From assembly GCF_040706535.1 (NCBI RefSeq), contig NZ_JAPDRJ010000001.1, forward strand, positions 1,922,001 through 1,986,000: a DNA stretch of 64,000 nt, in the 5' to 3' direction. Under the pieces are notes generated by a model. The model did not search any database. It was not told where the DNA came from and was given only the letters and a program-made list of their open reading frames with translations. This DNA is from Lentisalinibacter orientalis. GTDB taxonomy: Bacteria; Pseudomonadota; Gammaproteobacteria; Steroidobacterales; Woeseiaceae. A program made the position numbers and the translations under genes. Below are positions 27,387-36,273 of this stretch, piece after piece (position 1 is the stretch's first letter; every line of letters begins with the position of its first letter).

Positions 27387-27844
27387 TGCCGGTCGTGCGC
27401 AGCGTGGAGGACGCGAAGGCGCTGGAAGGCGAGGAGGTCGGCGTCTCCGACTGGGTCACGGTGGATCAGCACAGCATCGACCTGTTCGCGCAGGCGACGG
27501 GCGATCACCAGTGGATCCACGTCGATCCCGAGCGCGCGGCGGAGGAGATGCCCGGGGGCAGGACCATCGCGCACGGCTACATGACGCTGGCACTGATACC
27601 GGCGCTCACCGCCGACTTCGTGGAGATGCCGACGCTCACCCGGACCATCAACTTCGGCTGCAACAAGGTCCGCTTCCAGAGCATGGTGCCGTCCGGCAGC
27701 CGGGTGCGGGCGCGGGCCATCGTGAAGCAGGCCCGTCAGCGCGCCGGCGCGCTGCATCTCGTGAGCGAGATCCGCATCGAGGTGGAGGGGCAGAAGAAGC
27801 CCGCCTGCATCGCCGAGACCATCGGCCTATATTTTTTGGATTGA
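27386..27844 (+). CDS. MaoC-family (R)-specific enoyl-CoA hydratase
   Basis: A 152-residue hot-dog-fold protein. The hydratase-2 motif lies in FAQATGDHQWIHVDPERA near 38-55, with Asp and His as the catalytic dyad, followed by TIAHGYMTLALIPAL near 64-78 and GCNKVRFQSMVPSG near 98-111. It hydrates trans-2-enoyl-CoA and pairs with the overlapping SDR. The 3' end and the following bases are partly duplicated (27824-27875). Confidence 0.9.
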   Translation: MPVVRSVEDAKALEGEEVGVSDWVTVDQHSIDLFAQATGDHQWIHVDPERAAEEMPGGRTIAHGYMTLALIPALTADFVEMPTLTRTINFGCNKVRFQSMVPSGSRVRARAIVKQARQRAGALHLVSEIRIEVEGQKKPACIAETIGLYFLD

Positions 27845-27875
27845 GACTTCCTGGCCTGATATTTCCCGGACTGAG
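27824..27875 (+). repeat. Degenerate 29-base duplication spanning the MaoC stop
   Basis: GGCCTATATTTTTTGGATTGAG (split here as GGCCTATATT and TTTTGGATTGAG, 27824-27845) is followed, offset by about 29 bases, by GGCCTGATATTT and CCCGGACTGAG (27853-27875). The first copy contains the MaoC TGA. The similarity is imperfect. Confidence 0.35.
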
Positions 27876-27884
27876 CCGGCGCCC

Positions 27885-29153
27885 TCAGCGCTCCGCCGGC
27901 AGGCGCTCGGCAAGAAGCTCCACCCAGTGGCGCACCGGCCGGTCGGTGCCGGCGGCCAGGTGGTGCAGGCAGCCGATATTGCCGGTCACGATCTCCGCCG
28001 GCTCGCCCGCCTCGAGATCCGCCAGCTTGCGCTCGCGGATGCGTTCGGACAACGCCGGCTGCAGCAGCGAGTACGCGCCGGCCGAGCCGCAGCAGGCGAT
28101 GGTCTCGCCCACCGGCGCCAGGTCCACCCCCTGGCCGGCCAGCAGCTCCCTGACCGTGTCGGCCTCGCCCAGCGCGTTCTTCAGCGTGCAGGGGCAATGC
28201 AAGGCCACCTTGCCGCCCGCGGCGGGCGACGGCTCCGACTGTTGCGACTGTTGCGACGCTGGCGATTGCGGGGCCTGCAGCGGCGGGAGCTTCTCGGCGG
28301 CGAGCACGCGGCCGATGTCCTTCGCCGCGGCCGCCACCCGGCGGGAGGGTTCGGCCAGTTCCGCATCGTCGCCGAACAGCCGCCCGTAGTCCTGCACGAA
28401 CGCGCCGCAGCCGGTGGCCGTGATGACCACTGCCTCCGCGCCCTCGTCCAGCGCGCGCGTCCAGTCCCGGATACGCTGCCGGGCGAGCGCGAGGCCGCCG
28501 GCCCGGTCGCCGAGGTGATAGTCCATGGCGCCGCAGCAGCCTGGCGGCGCGGGCGTGAGGGAGACGCCAGCGGCATCCAGCAGGCGCGCCGCCGCCCGGT
28601 CGATGCCGGGCGAGACCACCGGCTGCACGCAGCCGTTCAGGGCGATCATGCGCCGCGGGTGGCGGGGTGCGGGCCAGGGTTCGGGCCGGCCGGGCGCGAG
28701 CAGGCGGCGCCTGAGATTCGGCGGGAGCAGGAAGCGAAACGCGTTGCCCAGTTGCAGCATCGCTCGCAGCAGCCGGCGCGAGCCGAACAGGAAACGCAGG
28801 GCCCGGCGCTGCAGGCGCTCCGCCAGCGGCCGGCGCACGCGGGCATCCACCCGGGCGCGGCCGATGTCCAGCAGTTCGTGATAGCGCACGCCCGAGGGAC
28901 AGGTGGTCTCGCAGGCCTGGCAGGTGAGGCAGCGGTCGAGGTGAATCTGGGTCTCCCGCGTCACCTCGCCGCCCTCCAGCGCGCGCTTGATCAGATAGAT
29001 GCGTCCGCGGGGACCGTCGAGCTCGTTGCCGAGCACCTGGAAAGTGGGACAGGTGGCGTTGCAGAAGCCGCAGTGGACGCAGGTGCGGATGACCTCGGCG
29101 GCGCGCCGGCCCTCGGGCCGGTCTCTCAGGTCCGCGGTGAGGTGCGTCTCCAT
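27885..29153 (-). CDS. glcF: Glycolate oxidase iron-sulfur subunit
   Basis: The 422-residue electron-transfer subunit of glycolate oxidase. Two 4Fe-4S motifs are present: CVHCGFCNATCP near 26-37 and CLTCQACETTCP near 75-86. Two CCG domains follow, with GCCGAMDYHL near 206 and CCGSAGAYSLL near 357. A low-complexity linker rich in Gln/Ser (about residues 295-318) is encoded by small repeats and is unusual for GlcF. It begins one base after the GlcE stop, the last gene of the GST-glcD-glcE-glcF operon. Confidence 0.94.
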   Translation of the reverse strand: METHLTADLRDRPEGRRAAEVIRTCVHCGFCNATCPTFQVLGNELDGPRGRIYLIKRALEGGEVTRETQIHLDRCLTCQACETTCPSGVRYHELLDIGRARVDARVRRPLAERLQRRALRFLFGSRRLLRAMLQLGNAFRFLLPPNLRRRLLAPGRPEPWPAPRHPRRMIALNGCVQPVVSPGIDRAAARLLDAAGVSLTPAPPGCCGAMDYHLGDRAGGLALARQRIRDWTRALDEGAEAVVITATGCGAFVQDYGRLFGDDAELAEPSRRVAAAAKDIGRVLAAEKLPPLQAPQSPASQQSQQSEPSPAAGGKVALHCPCTLKNALGEADTVRELLAGQGVDLAPVGETIACCGSAGAYSLLQPALSERIRERKLADLEAGEPAEIVTGNIGCLHHLAAGTDRPVRHWVELLAERLPAER

Positions 29154-29154
29154 C

Positions 29155-30243
29155 TCAGAGCGCCTTGTACATCCGGCCCGGATTGAAGACGCCCGCCGGG
29201 TCCAGCGCGGCCTTCAGTCGGCGGTGCAGCGCGAGCAGCGCGTCGGGCAGCGGGTGGAAGGCGGGGACGGCATCGTCGCCGCCCCGGTAACGGGTGGCGT
29301 GGCCGCCCGCAGTTGTCGCAGCCGCACGGACGGTGGCCGCGTCGGCTTCGGTGGCGATCCAGCGCTGGGCGCCCGCCCAGTCGATCAGCTGACGTCCGGG
29401 CAGCGCGAGCGGCGGCGTGGCGGCCGGGACCGACAGGCGCCACAGGGGCAGCGGCGTCGCGAAGATGCCGGTGCGCTGATCCCGCAGCGCTTCCCAGTGG
29501 CCCGCATCGCTCTCCTCGCCGCCGAGGGATCGCTCGATGTCGTGCCTGGCCGCGGCGACCGCGCCCGCGGCACCGGACAGGCGCAGCCGCAGGACGCCGT
29601 CGCCGTAGCTCGCCGCGCTCAGCGGCAGCGGCTGCGCGGCGAGCCGGCACATCTGGCGGATGGCGTCGGCCTCGTCGCACTCACGCGCCAGGGTGATCGT
29701 GACCGGCGGTGCGGGCAGCACCTTCAGGGAGACCTCGGTCAGCAGGGCGAGGCAGCCCATGCTGCCCGCCAGCAGGCGGGAGACGTCGTAGCCGGCCACG
29801 TTTTTCATGACCCGGCCGCCGAAGGCCAGCGCCTGCCCGCGGCCGTCCAGGACGCGGCAGCCGAGGACGTAGTCCCGCAGCGCGCCGCGGAACGGCCGCG
29901 CCGGTCCGGACAGCCCGGCGGCGACGGTGCCGCCCAGGGTGCTCGCCGGTGCCAGGCGGGGCGGCTCGAAGGGCAGCATCTGGCCCTCGGCGGCCAGCGC
30001 GGCCTCCACCTCGGCCAGCGGCGTGCCTGCCCGGGCGGTGATCACCAGTTCGCTCGGCTCGTGGGCCACGATGCCGCGGCAATGGTCTGTGCCGAGTTTC
30101 GCGCCGCGCACGGCATGGCCCAGGAACTCCTTGCTGCCGCCGCCCCGGATCGCGAGCGCCTCGCCGGCGGCGGCGGCGTCGCGGATGCGCCCGGCCAGCT
30201 GCGCCAGTGCGTCGTCGTCGCCCGTCGGCTTCGCCTGCGCCAC
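29155..30243 (-). CDS. glcE: Glycolate oxidase FAD-binding subunit
   Basis: A 362-residue PCMH-type FAD-binding subunit that complexes with GlcD and GlcF. FAD-domain motifs include IRGGGSKEFLG near 32-42, FEPPRLAPASTLGGTVAAGLSGP near 90-112 and VMKNVAGYDVSRLLAGSMG near 141-159; the ending is DPAGVFNPGRMYKAL. The start is GTG at 30243, three bases after the GlcD stop, because an ATG start is missing. The frame remains open far upstream, antisense-like through glcD, which is not coding. Confidence 0.93.
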   Translation of the reverse strand: MAQAKPTGDDDALAQLAGRIRDAAAAGEALAIRGGGSKEFLGHAVRGAKLGTDHCRGIVAHEPSELVITARAGTPLAEVEAALAAEGQMLPFEPPRLAPASTLGGTVAAGLSGPARPFRGALRDYVLGCRVLDGRGQALAFGGRVMKNVAGYDVSRLLAGSMGCLALLTEVSLKVLPAPPVTITLARECDEADAIRQMCRLAAQPLPLSAASYGDGVLRLRLSGAAGAVAAARHDIERSLGGEESDAGHWEALRDQRTGIFATPLPLWRLSVPAATPPLALPGRQLIDWAGAQRWIATEADAATVRAAATTAGGHATRYRGGDDAVPAFHPLPDALLALHRRLKAALDPAGVFNPGRMYKAL

Positions 30244-30245
30244 GG

Positions 30246-31745
30246 TCAGAAGCGTTCCAGCTCGGGATGGGGCAGCTCGCCCTGGTGCACGTGCATGCCG
30301 CCGATCTCGGCGCAGCGGGCGAGCGTCGGCACGGCCTTGCCCGGGTTCATGAGGCCGCGCGGGTCGAAGGCGGCCTTGATGCCGTGGAAGGCGGCCAGCT
30401 CGGGCGCCGAGAACTGCACGCACATCTGGTCGATCTTCTCCCGGCCCACGCCGTGCTCGCCGGTGATGGTGCCGCCGACGCTCACGCAGAGCTCCAGGAT
30501 GTCGCCGCCGAGGCGCTCGGCCTTCTCGAGTTCGCCCGGGTTCATGACGTCGTAGAGGATCAGCGGGTGCAGGTTGCCGTCGCCGGCATGGAACACGTTT
30601 GCGACGCCCAGCCCGTAGCGCTCGGCGAGGTCGCTGATGCCCTGCAGTACCCGCGCGATCTCCCGCCGGGGGATGGTGCCGTCCATGCAGTAGTAGTCCG
30701 GCGAGATGCGGCCGACGGCGGGGAAGGCGCTCTTGCGCCCCTGCCACAGCCGCGCCTGCTCGGCCGCCTCCGTCGCCTCGCGGACGCCGCGGGCACCGGC
30801 GGCATCCAGGATGGCGTGCACACGGGTCGCCTCGTCGGCCACGTCTCCCTCCACGCCGTCCAGCTCGCAGATGAGGATGGCGGCCGCATCGGTGGGGTAG
30901 CCGGCGCCGCAGAACGCCTCGGCGGCACGGATGGCCGGGGCATCCATCATCTCCAGCCCGGCGGGCACGATGCCGGCGGCGATGATGGCGGCCACGGCGT
31001 CGCCGGCGGCGCCGACCGCGTCGAAACCCGCCAGCAGCACGCGCCGGCAGGCGGGTACCGGCAGGAGGTTGACGGTGACTTCCGTGATGACGCCGAGCAT
31101 GCCCTCTGAGCCGGTGAGGAGCGCCGTGAGGTCGAAGCCGGGGCCGTCGAGCGCGGCCGAGCCGAGGCGCAGGCGTTCGCCGTCGATGGTGACCACCTCC
31201 AGCGCACGGACGTTGTTGACGGTCAGCCCGTACTTCAGGCAATGCACGCCGCCGGCGTTCTCCGCCACGTTGCCGCCGATGGAGCAGGCGATCTGGGAAG
31301 AGGGGTCCGGCGCGTAATAGAGGCCGAGGTCCCGCACCGCCTCGGAGATGGCGGAGTTGGTGACGCCCGGCTGCACTCGTGCACAGCGGTTGTCCGCGTC
31401 CACCTCGAGGATGCGGTTGAAACGGGTCATCACCAGCAGCACGGCTTCGGCCAGCGGCAGCGCGCCGCCGGACAGGCCGGTGCCGGCGCCACGGGTAACC
31501 ACCGGCACGCCCATGTCGTTCATCCGGCGCATGAGCGACTGCACCTGGTCCACCGTCTCCGGCAGCACCACGGCGGCGGGACGCTGACGGTAGGCGGAGA
31601 GCCCGTCGCACTCGAAGGGCGCGATCGCCTCGTCGCTGTCGAGCACCGCCTCGGCGGGCAGCAGCGCGCGCAGGGCGGCGAGCAGCCGGCCGCGGTCCAC
31701 CCGCGGCAGCTCGCCGTCGAGCCGCGGGTTGTGCAGGGCGCTCAC
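30246..31745 (-). CDS. glcD: Glycolate oxidase FAD-linked catalytic subunit
   Basis: A 499-residue FAD enzyme oxidising glycolate (or a related 2-hydroxyacid such as D-lactate) to the 2-oxoacid. The FAD-binding PCMH domain is near 55-235 (VTRGAGTGLSGGALP, SSQIACSIGGNVAENAGG). The C-terminal substrate domain has HAGDGNLHPLI near 385-395 and TGEHGVGREKI near 430-440. The ATG overlaps the upstream GST stop by four bases. Order GlcD-GlcE-GlcF is canonical. It allows use of glycolate released by phytoplankton. Confidence 0.95.
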   Translation of the reverse strand: MSALHNPRLDGELPRVDRGRLLAALRALLPAEAVLDSDEAIAPFECDGLSAYRQRPAAVVLPETVDQVQSLMRRMNDMGVPVVTRGAGTGLSGGALPLAEAVLLVMTRFNRILEVDADNRCARVQPGVTNSAISEAVRDLGLYYAPDPSSQIACSIGGNVAENAGGVHCLKYGLTVNNVRALEVVTIDGERLRLGSAALDGPGFDLTALLTGSEGMLGVITEVTVNLLPVPACRRVLLAGFDAVGAAGDAVAAIIAAGIVPAGLEMMDAPAIRAAEAFCGAGYPTDAAAILICELDGVEGDVADEATRVHAILDAAGARGVREATEAAEQARLWQGRKSAFPAVGRISPDYYCMDGTIPRREIARVLQGISDLAERYGLGVANVFHAGDGNLHPLILYDVMNPGELEKAERLGGDILELCVSVGGTITGEHGVGREKIDQMCVQFSAPELAAFHGIKAAFDPRGLMNPGKAVPTLARCAEIGGMHVHQGELPHPELERF

Positions 31746-32752
31746 GGCGCACTCTCCGCGAGTATTGCAACGGCCGGATCACCGAGCAGTCCGTCCACCC
31801 GCTGACGGTCCCGGTCGCCGAGCGCCGCGTAGCGCTCCCGCAGCCGGGCCAGACACTTGGCCTGGTAACGGAACGTCCCCTGCCGCCAGCCATGGCCGCG
31901 GATCGTCAGCTCGAACTCGTCTTTGCCGGCATCGACGGCCGCGGCGTTCGCTGCCAGGAAGGGCAGATAGACTTCTCTGCAGAGCGCGAGCAGGCCGTCC
32001 AGCAGGGGGCTGCCCGCCGTCTCGAAATCCGGCCATTCGCCCTCGATGCCGCTGGCGTCGTCCAGGTGCGCGACCCAGCGGAAGGCGTAGGGCGTCTCGC
32101 TGCGCATGAGGGCGGCCGGCGTGGGGTCACTCGCGAGCTGGGAGAGCTGCCCGTACAGGCCGAAATCGGCCACCGAGGGCCGGCTGCCGAACAGGAAATG
32201 CCGCTCGGTGACGTGGGCATCGAGCAGCCCGACGAGTTCGCGGAAGGTCTCCTCGATGAGCGGTCGGTTGCCCTCCGTGCAGCCCACCAGCGGCATGCGG
32301 GCGATCTGCCTTTCCGCGAAGGCCGCGGCGGTGCGCTCGATGGCCGCGCGCCCGTGTCCCGCCAGCCGGTCGAAGGCGCCCCAGTGACTGAAGGCCTGCT
32401 GGTCGGGCTGCCGGTACCAGCGGTAGTGGAACATCATCTTCGTGCCCCACTCGTCGGCGAAGTCCTCGATCAGCCAGACGAGGAACGCGAGCGCGGCGTC
32501 ATCCGGCAGCAGGGAGCGCATGGGCGGGAGATCGCGCTCCAGCGTCTCTATCATCGGCGTGGAGTCCACGTGCCAGCTGCCGTCCGGGAACAGCAGCACC
32601 GGTATCACCGGCGGGCGCACGTGGGCGATGGCCTCGTCGCCGGGCGTGGCGCTCACGAAGATATAGTGCAGCCGCCGGTAGCGGAGCACGGCGCGCATCT
32701 TCATGGAGTAGGGCGAACCCAGCGCCCCGTAGATGGTGTATGGCCCTTCCAT
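31742..32752 (-). CDS. Glutathione S-transferase family protein
   Basis: A 336-residue GST-like protein: N-terminal thioredoxin-type domain (YTIYGALGSPYSMKMRAVLRY, residues 4-24; cis-Pro region PPVIPVLLF near 47-55; STPMIETLE near 64-72) and a long helical C-terminal half. Its length is well above usual 200-240-residue GSTs because the C-terminal domain is extended. It overlaps glcD by four bases, so it is cotranscribed with glycolate oxidase. Its role there is not known; detoxification of a glyoxylate-related or oxidative by-product is conceivable. Confidence 0.78.
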   Translation of the reverse strand: MEGPYTIYGALGSPYSMKMRAVLRYRRLHYIFVSATPGDEAIAHVRPPVIPVLLFPDGSWHVDSTPMIETLERDLPPMRSLLPDDAALAFLVWLIEDFADEWGTKMMFHYRWYRQPDQQAFSHWGAFDRLAGHGRAAIERTAAAFAERQIARMPLVGCTEGNRPLIEETFRELVGLLDAHVTERHFLFGSRPSVADFGLYGQLSQLASDPTPAALMRSETPYAFRWVAHLDDASGIEGEWPDFETAGSPLLDGLLALCREVYLPFLAANAAAVDAGKDEFELTIRGHGWRQGTFRYQAKCLARLRERYAALGDRDRQRVDGLLGDPAVAILAESAP

Positions 32753-32856
32753 TCGGTCCCCGGCGGCCTTCGCACTGACTACCGGCAGCTTACCGGCGCT
32801 GCCGCTTCAGACCAAGCCGGGATGCGGGAGCCGGGGCGGGGGCGCCCGGCGGGCAG

Positions 32857-33222
32857 TCAGGGCGCGGCAGCCCACTCCGTCGCGGCGTCCAACTCGCCTG
32901 CCGGGAAGTGGCGGGTCTCCGCGGCCACGAAATGGCCGACGATGTGCGGGATAAGCTTCATGATCCGGTCGTCGCCGGCGAGCGCCACCTTGGCCACCTG
33001 GCGATGGTGCTGGCGGATGAAGGTCAGGTGTTCGACGAGGGCGCCGAAGTCTTCCCAGCCGGGGAAGTCATCCGCGTGGATCACCACGCCGTTCAGGTCG
33101 CCGTGCATGCGTATGAAGCCGTCCACCGCCTTGGCCAGCTTGCGGAAGTCCTCCTCGCTCAGTTCGGATTCCGGCTCAACGAAGAGGAGTCGGCGGCGGA
33201 CGTCGAATCGGTGCTGCAGCAT
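32857..33222 (-). CDS. SpoIIAA-like (STAS-fold) protein
   Basis: A 121-residue protein of the SpoIIAA-like/DUF3478 family, a small STAS-type fold. It has the alternating pattern VRRRLLFVEPESELSEEDFRKLAKAVDGFI near 8-37 and GVVIHADDFPGWEDFGALVEHLTFIRQHHRQVAKVALAGDD, consistent with the family. It is typically a stand-alone cytoplasmic protein of unknown role. It has its own leader between the TonB-receptor terminator and the gene. Confidence 0.8.
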   Translation of the reverse strand: MLQHRFDVRRRLLFVEPESELSEEDFRKLAKAVDGFIRMHGDLNGVVIHADDFPGWEDFGALVEHLTFIRQHHRQVAKVALAGDDRIMKLIPHIVGHFVAAETRHFPAGELDAATEWAAAP

Positions 33223-33318
33223 GTCTGGGCCTCATCTGGACTGACGGCTGTCCCGCAAACGGGACGCGCGCGTCGATTATGTAACATCGTCCGTCCGGTT
33301 GAAACCGCGGCGGTCCGC

Positions 33319-33349
33319 AAAAAAAGGCGGCGAGCCGAAGCCCGCCGCC
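33319..33349 (-). terminator. Rho-independent terminator of the TonB receptor gene
   Basis: On the minus strand a ten-base-pair GC stem with one mismatch (arms 33349-33340 and 33335-33326) closes a TTCG tetraloop and is followed directly by seven T residues (33325-33319). This is the clearest intrinsic terminator in the window, 66 bases after the receptor stop codon. Confidence 0.92.
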
Positions 33350-33359
33350 CCTTGTCGAT

Positions 33360-33387
33360 GACCGGACCCGATCGGGCGGGTCCGGTC
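33360..33387. other. Perfect eleven-base-pair hairpin between receptor stop and terminator
   Basis: Arms GACCGGACCCG (33360-33370) and CGGGTCCGGTC (33377-33387) with a six-base loop. In the TonB receptor transcript it comes just before the T-tailed terminator. It may protect the 3' end of the mRNA. Confidence 0.6.
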
Positions 33388-33414
33388 CGCCGTCGCCGGC
33401 CGACGGCAGCGCCC

Positions 33415-36219
33415 TCAGTCGAAGTTGATGCCGAAGGCCAGTCCGTAGCGACGCGGCTCAAGCGTGAAGACGTTCGTGAACAGGCCGGACGAGGGGTCGG
33501 TGACGTAGAGACCCGTCACGTTGTCGTCGTCCGTCAGGTTCTGCACGAAGCCGCGCAGATACCAGCTGCCGTCGTCGGGCGTCAGCGTCACCTGTGCGTT
33601 GATGATGTCCCAGCTCTCGATGCGGTCGATCGGATCGCGGTTGAAGATGCGTCCCCAGCTGTCGTCCTGCCAGTAGTAATCGCCGCGAATGCTCAGCTCG
33701 TAGCCGCTGGCCAGCGGGAAGGTGTACTGGGCGCCGAAACTGAACGAGAGTTCCGGCGAGTTCTGCAGCTCGTTGCCTTCCAGCGGTATCCGGTTGCCGT
33801 CCGTCCAGGTGTAGGGCAGGCCGAAAGCCGAGAAGTCGAGGCCGGCCAGCGTCTCACACACGGAGAACGGCAGCGGCCCGAACACCGGAGCCAGCGCGGG
33901 CACGGCGCCGATCAGCGACTGCAGCGTCGGGATCACCGGCGGGCCGCCGTTGGCGTTGATGACGCAGTTGGAGTAGTTGGTGTAGTCCTTGATCAGCGTC
34001 GCACCCGGATCGCCGCCGGTCGGGTCCCGTGTGTCGACCAGGGATACCTCGCCGATCTCCGTCTTGAGATAGGACAGGTTCGCGTTGATCAGCCACCGGT
34101 CGGAGGGCAGCATCGTCAGCTCCAGCTCGGCGCCCCAGATCTTGGAATCCACGTTGTCGTTGAACGAGGTGCGGTTCTGGATGCGCGAGACCTGCAGGCC
34201 CTCGTAGTCGTAGTAGAAGCCGGTGAGATTCGCTTGCATGCGGCCGCCGGCGAGGGTGTTCTTGGTGCCGATCTCGTAGGCGTTGATGAATTCCGGTTCG
34301 AAGTTCGGGCTGGTGTTCGGAAACACGGCCGGATCGAACGGCGGGTTGAAGCCGCCGCCCTTGTAGCCCCGCGAGTAGGAGCCGTACACCAGCGTGCTCT
34401 CCGTGAAGCCGATGTCCGGCGTCCAGTCGACCACCAGGCGCCCGGTCGTCTCCGTGAACTCCACCGTATCTTCCCGGTAGGGCGGCAGCACGACGCTGTC
34501 CGAGCCGATCGGCGTCGGCTGGCCCGCGAACAGCGGCGCCCGGTCGCGAATCTCCTTCTCGTCCCGGGTGAAACGCAGGCCCATGGTGATTCTCACGGTG
34601 TCCGCCGGCGCGAAATACAGCTCGCCGAAAGCCGCCGAGGAGGTGAGGCCGTAGAAGTCGGTATCGCTGTGGAAGAACGGCGTGGGGATGGCGATGCCGT
34701 CCACGCCGGAGCCGAGCAGCGAGAAGTAGTCGAGCCCGTTCGACACCACGAAGTAGTCCGTCCAGTTCTCGTAGTCGAACCAGTTGGCGCCGACGAGGTA
34801 GTTCCAGGCGCCGTCGTAGTCGGAGGACAGCCGCAGCTCGAACATGACCTGGTCGCTCTCGCCCGAGGAACGGTCGTAGGCGTCCACCAGATTCGAGAAG
34901 CCGCGAATCTCGCCGCCGATCACGCCCACGCTGGAATCGGTGATCTCGGAGATCGGCACGGTGCCCTGGGAGAAATAGGTGTTGTAGACGATCGGGAAGG
35001 CCGCCTGCATCGTCGCCGCCCAGACCGGGTCGGAGAGTGCGGGATAGGGTTGCCCCACCGCGTTGTTGTAGTCGGCTTCCGAGAACACGCTGGTGTCCTG
35101 GTAGCCCGCGAGCAGATTCAGCGTGTGGCGCTCGAAACGATGCTCGATGTGGAAATCCAGGAAGAGTTCGTCGGACTTGTAGACCGGGTCGAAGTCCATG
35201 TAGACCTGACGGAAGTCCGCCGGATTCGGAGAATTCGCGTACAGGTCCAGTCCGAACGGCGCCAGCGCCACCGGGCCGAGGATCAGGTCGCTGGAGAGAC
35301 CGCCGGCGATGGTCGCGGCCGAATTCGGCAGCTCGAACTCCAGCCGGTCCGGCAGACAGCCCAGCACCGCGGTCGGGTCGTTGTTGCACATCTGCTTCTG
35401 CGACCGGGTACGGCTCGAGTCCTCGTCGAACCAGGAGGCCATGAAGTCGACGGTGGTGGCGTCGCTCGGCAGCCAGCGCAAAGCGGCGCGGACGGCGTAG
35501 CTGTCCCTGTCGTCGACGTCGTTGCCGGTGAACAGGTTCTCCGTGTAGCCGTCGCGCTTGGTGACGATGCCGGCGAAGCGCGCGAACAGGTCGTCCGTCA
35601 GCGGGATATTGACCATGCCCTTGGCCTGGGTGCTCGAGTAGTCACCGAGTTCCACCTCCGTCGAGGCTTCGAAGGCGTCCCCCGGCTTGTTCGTGATCAT
35701 GTTGACGACGCCGCCGGTGGCGTTGCGGCCGAACAGCGTGCCCTGGGGGCCGCGCAGTATCTCGATCCGCTCGATGTCGAAGTAGGGCAGCTCGAACAGG
35801 CGCGGCGCGTTCAGCGGCAGGTCGTTCACGTGGATGCCCACGCCGCTGTCGGAAGATGCCGCCACCAGGGCGTTGCCGATGCCGCGGATCTGGAAGTTGT
35901 TGCCGGTGAAGTTCGCCTTGGAATAGGAGACGTTCGGCGTGGAGAACTGCAGATCGGTGAATTGCTCGATCTGCAGGCGTTCCAGCGCTGCCGCGTCGAA
36001 CGCGGAGACCGCGATGGGCACCTCCTGCAGCGACTGGGCCCGGCGCTGGGCCGTGACCACGACTTCCTCGACGAAGACGCCTTCAGCCGTTCTTCCCGAC
36101 GGTCTTTCTGATGATTCTTCCTGCGCCTGGATTGCGGAGCCGGTTGCGAGCAGCCCCGAGACGAATAGCACGGTTGCGCCTGCCGGCAGATACCGGCGGC
36201 GTAATGAGACACGCTTCAT
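33415..36219 (-). CDS. TonB-dependent outer-membrane receptor
   Basis: A 934-residue outer-membrane transporter with a signal peptide (MKRVSLRRRYLPAGA plus hydrophobic core, cleavage near IQA-QEE), a TonB-box-like VEEVVVTAQRRAQSL near 48-62, a plug domain (ILRGPQGTLFGRNATGGVVN near 152-171) and a large beta-barrel ending in aromatic LAFGINFD. Ala-rich QRRAQSLQEVPIAVSAF is typical of the large Proteobacterial TonB family found in oligotrophs. The ATG at 36219 follows GGGGGAGG and matches signal peptide expectations. It is monocistronic with its own terminator. Substrate unknown. Confidence 0.94.
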   Translation of the reverse strand: MKRVSLRRRYLPAGATVLFVSGLLATGSAIQAQEESSERPSGRTAEGVFVEEVVVTAQRRAQSLQEVPIAVSAFDAAALERLQIEQFTDLQFSTPNVSYSKANFTGNNFQIRGIGNALVAASSDSGVGIHVNDLPLNAPRLFELPYFDIERIEILRGPQGTLFGRNATGGVVNMITNKPGDAFEASTEVELGDYSSTQAKGMVNIPLTDDLFARFAGIVTKRDGYTENLFTGNDVDDRDSYAVRAALRWLPSDATTVDFMASWFDEDSSRTRSQKQMCNNDPTAVLGCLPDRLEFELPNSAATIAGGLSSDLILGPVALAPFGLDLYANSPNPADFRQVYMDFDPVYKSDELFLDFHIEHRFERHTLNLLAGYQDTSVFSEADYNNAVGQPYPALSDPVWAATMQAAFPIVYNTYFSQGTVPISEITDSSVGVIGGEIRGFSNLVDAYDRSSGESDQVMFELRLSSDYDGAWNYLVGANWFDYENWTDYFVVSNGLDYFSLLGSGVDGIAIPTPFFHSDTDFYGLTSSAAFGELYFAPADTVRITMGLRFTRDEKEIRDRAPLFAGQPTPIGSDSVVLPPYREDTVEFTETTGRLVVDWTPDIGFTESTLVYGSYSRGYKGGGFNPPFDPAVFPNTSPNFEPEFINAYEIGTKNTLAGGRMQANLTGFYYDYEGLQVSRIQNRTSFNDNVDSKIWGAELELTMLPSDRWLINANLSYLKTEIGEVSLVDTRDPTGGDPGATLIKDYTNYSNCVINANGGPPVIPTLQSLIGAVPALAPVFGPLPFSVCETLAGLDFSAFGLPYTWTDGNRIPLEGNELQNSPELSFSFGAQYTFPLASGYELSIRGDYYWQDDSWGRIFNRDPIDRIESWDIINAQVTLTPDDGSWYLRGFVQNLTDDDNVTGLYVTDPSSGLFTNVFTLEPRRYGLAFGINFD

Positions 36220-36246
36220 AATCCTCCCCCTTACAGATTTGAAGCG

Positions 36247-36273
36247 GCCGGTCACATTGCGTAACCGACCGGC
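36247..36273. promoter_or_regulatory. Inverted repeat upstream of the TonB receptor
   Basis: Arms GCCGGTC (36247-36253) and GACCGGC (36267-36273) with 13 bases between. It lies about 30-55 bases upstream of the receptor ATG, in the receptor leader or promoter. An operator or a leader hairpin are both possible. Confidence 0.35.

Noticed and set aside
30246..31893. N-terminal extension of GlcE running through glcD
   Set aside because: The frame is open by GC bias only; GlcE homology starts at the GTG three bases after the glcD stop.
32908..36111. A 1,067-codon plus-strand open frame antisense to the TonB receptor
   Set aside because: Same shadow effect; the translated text has no domain and the receptor on the other strand is unambiguous.
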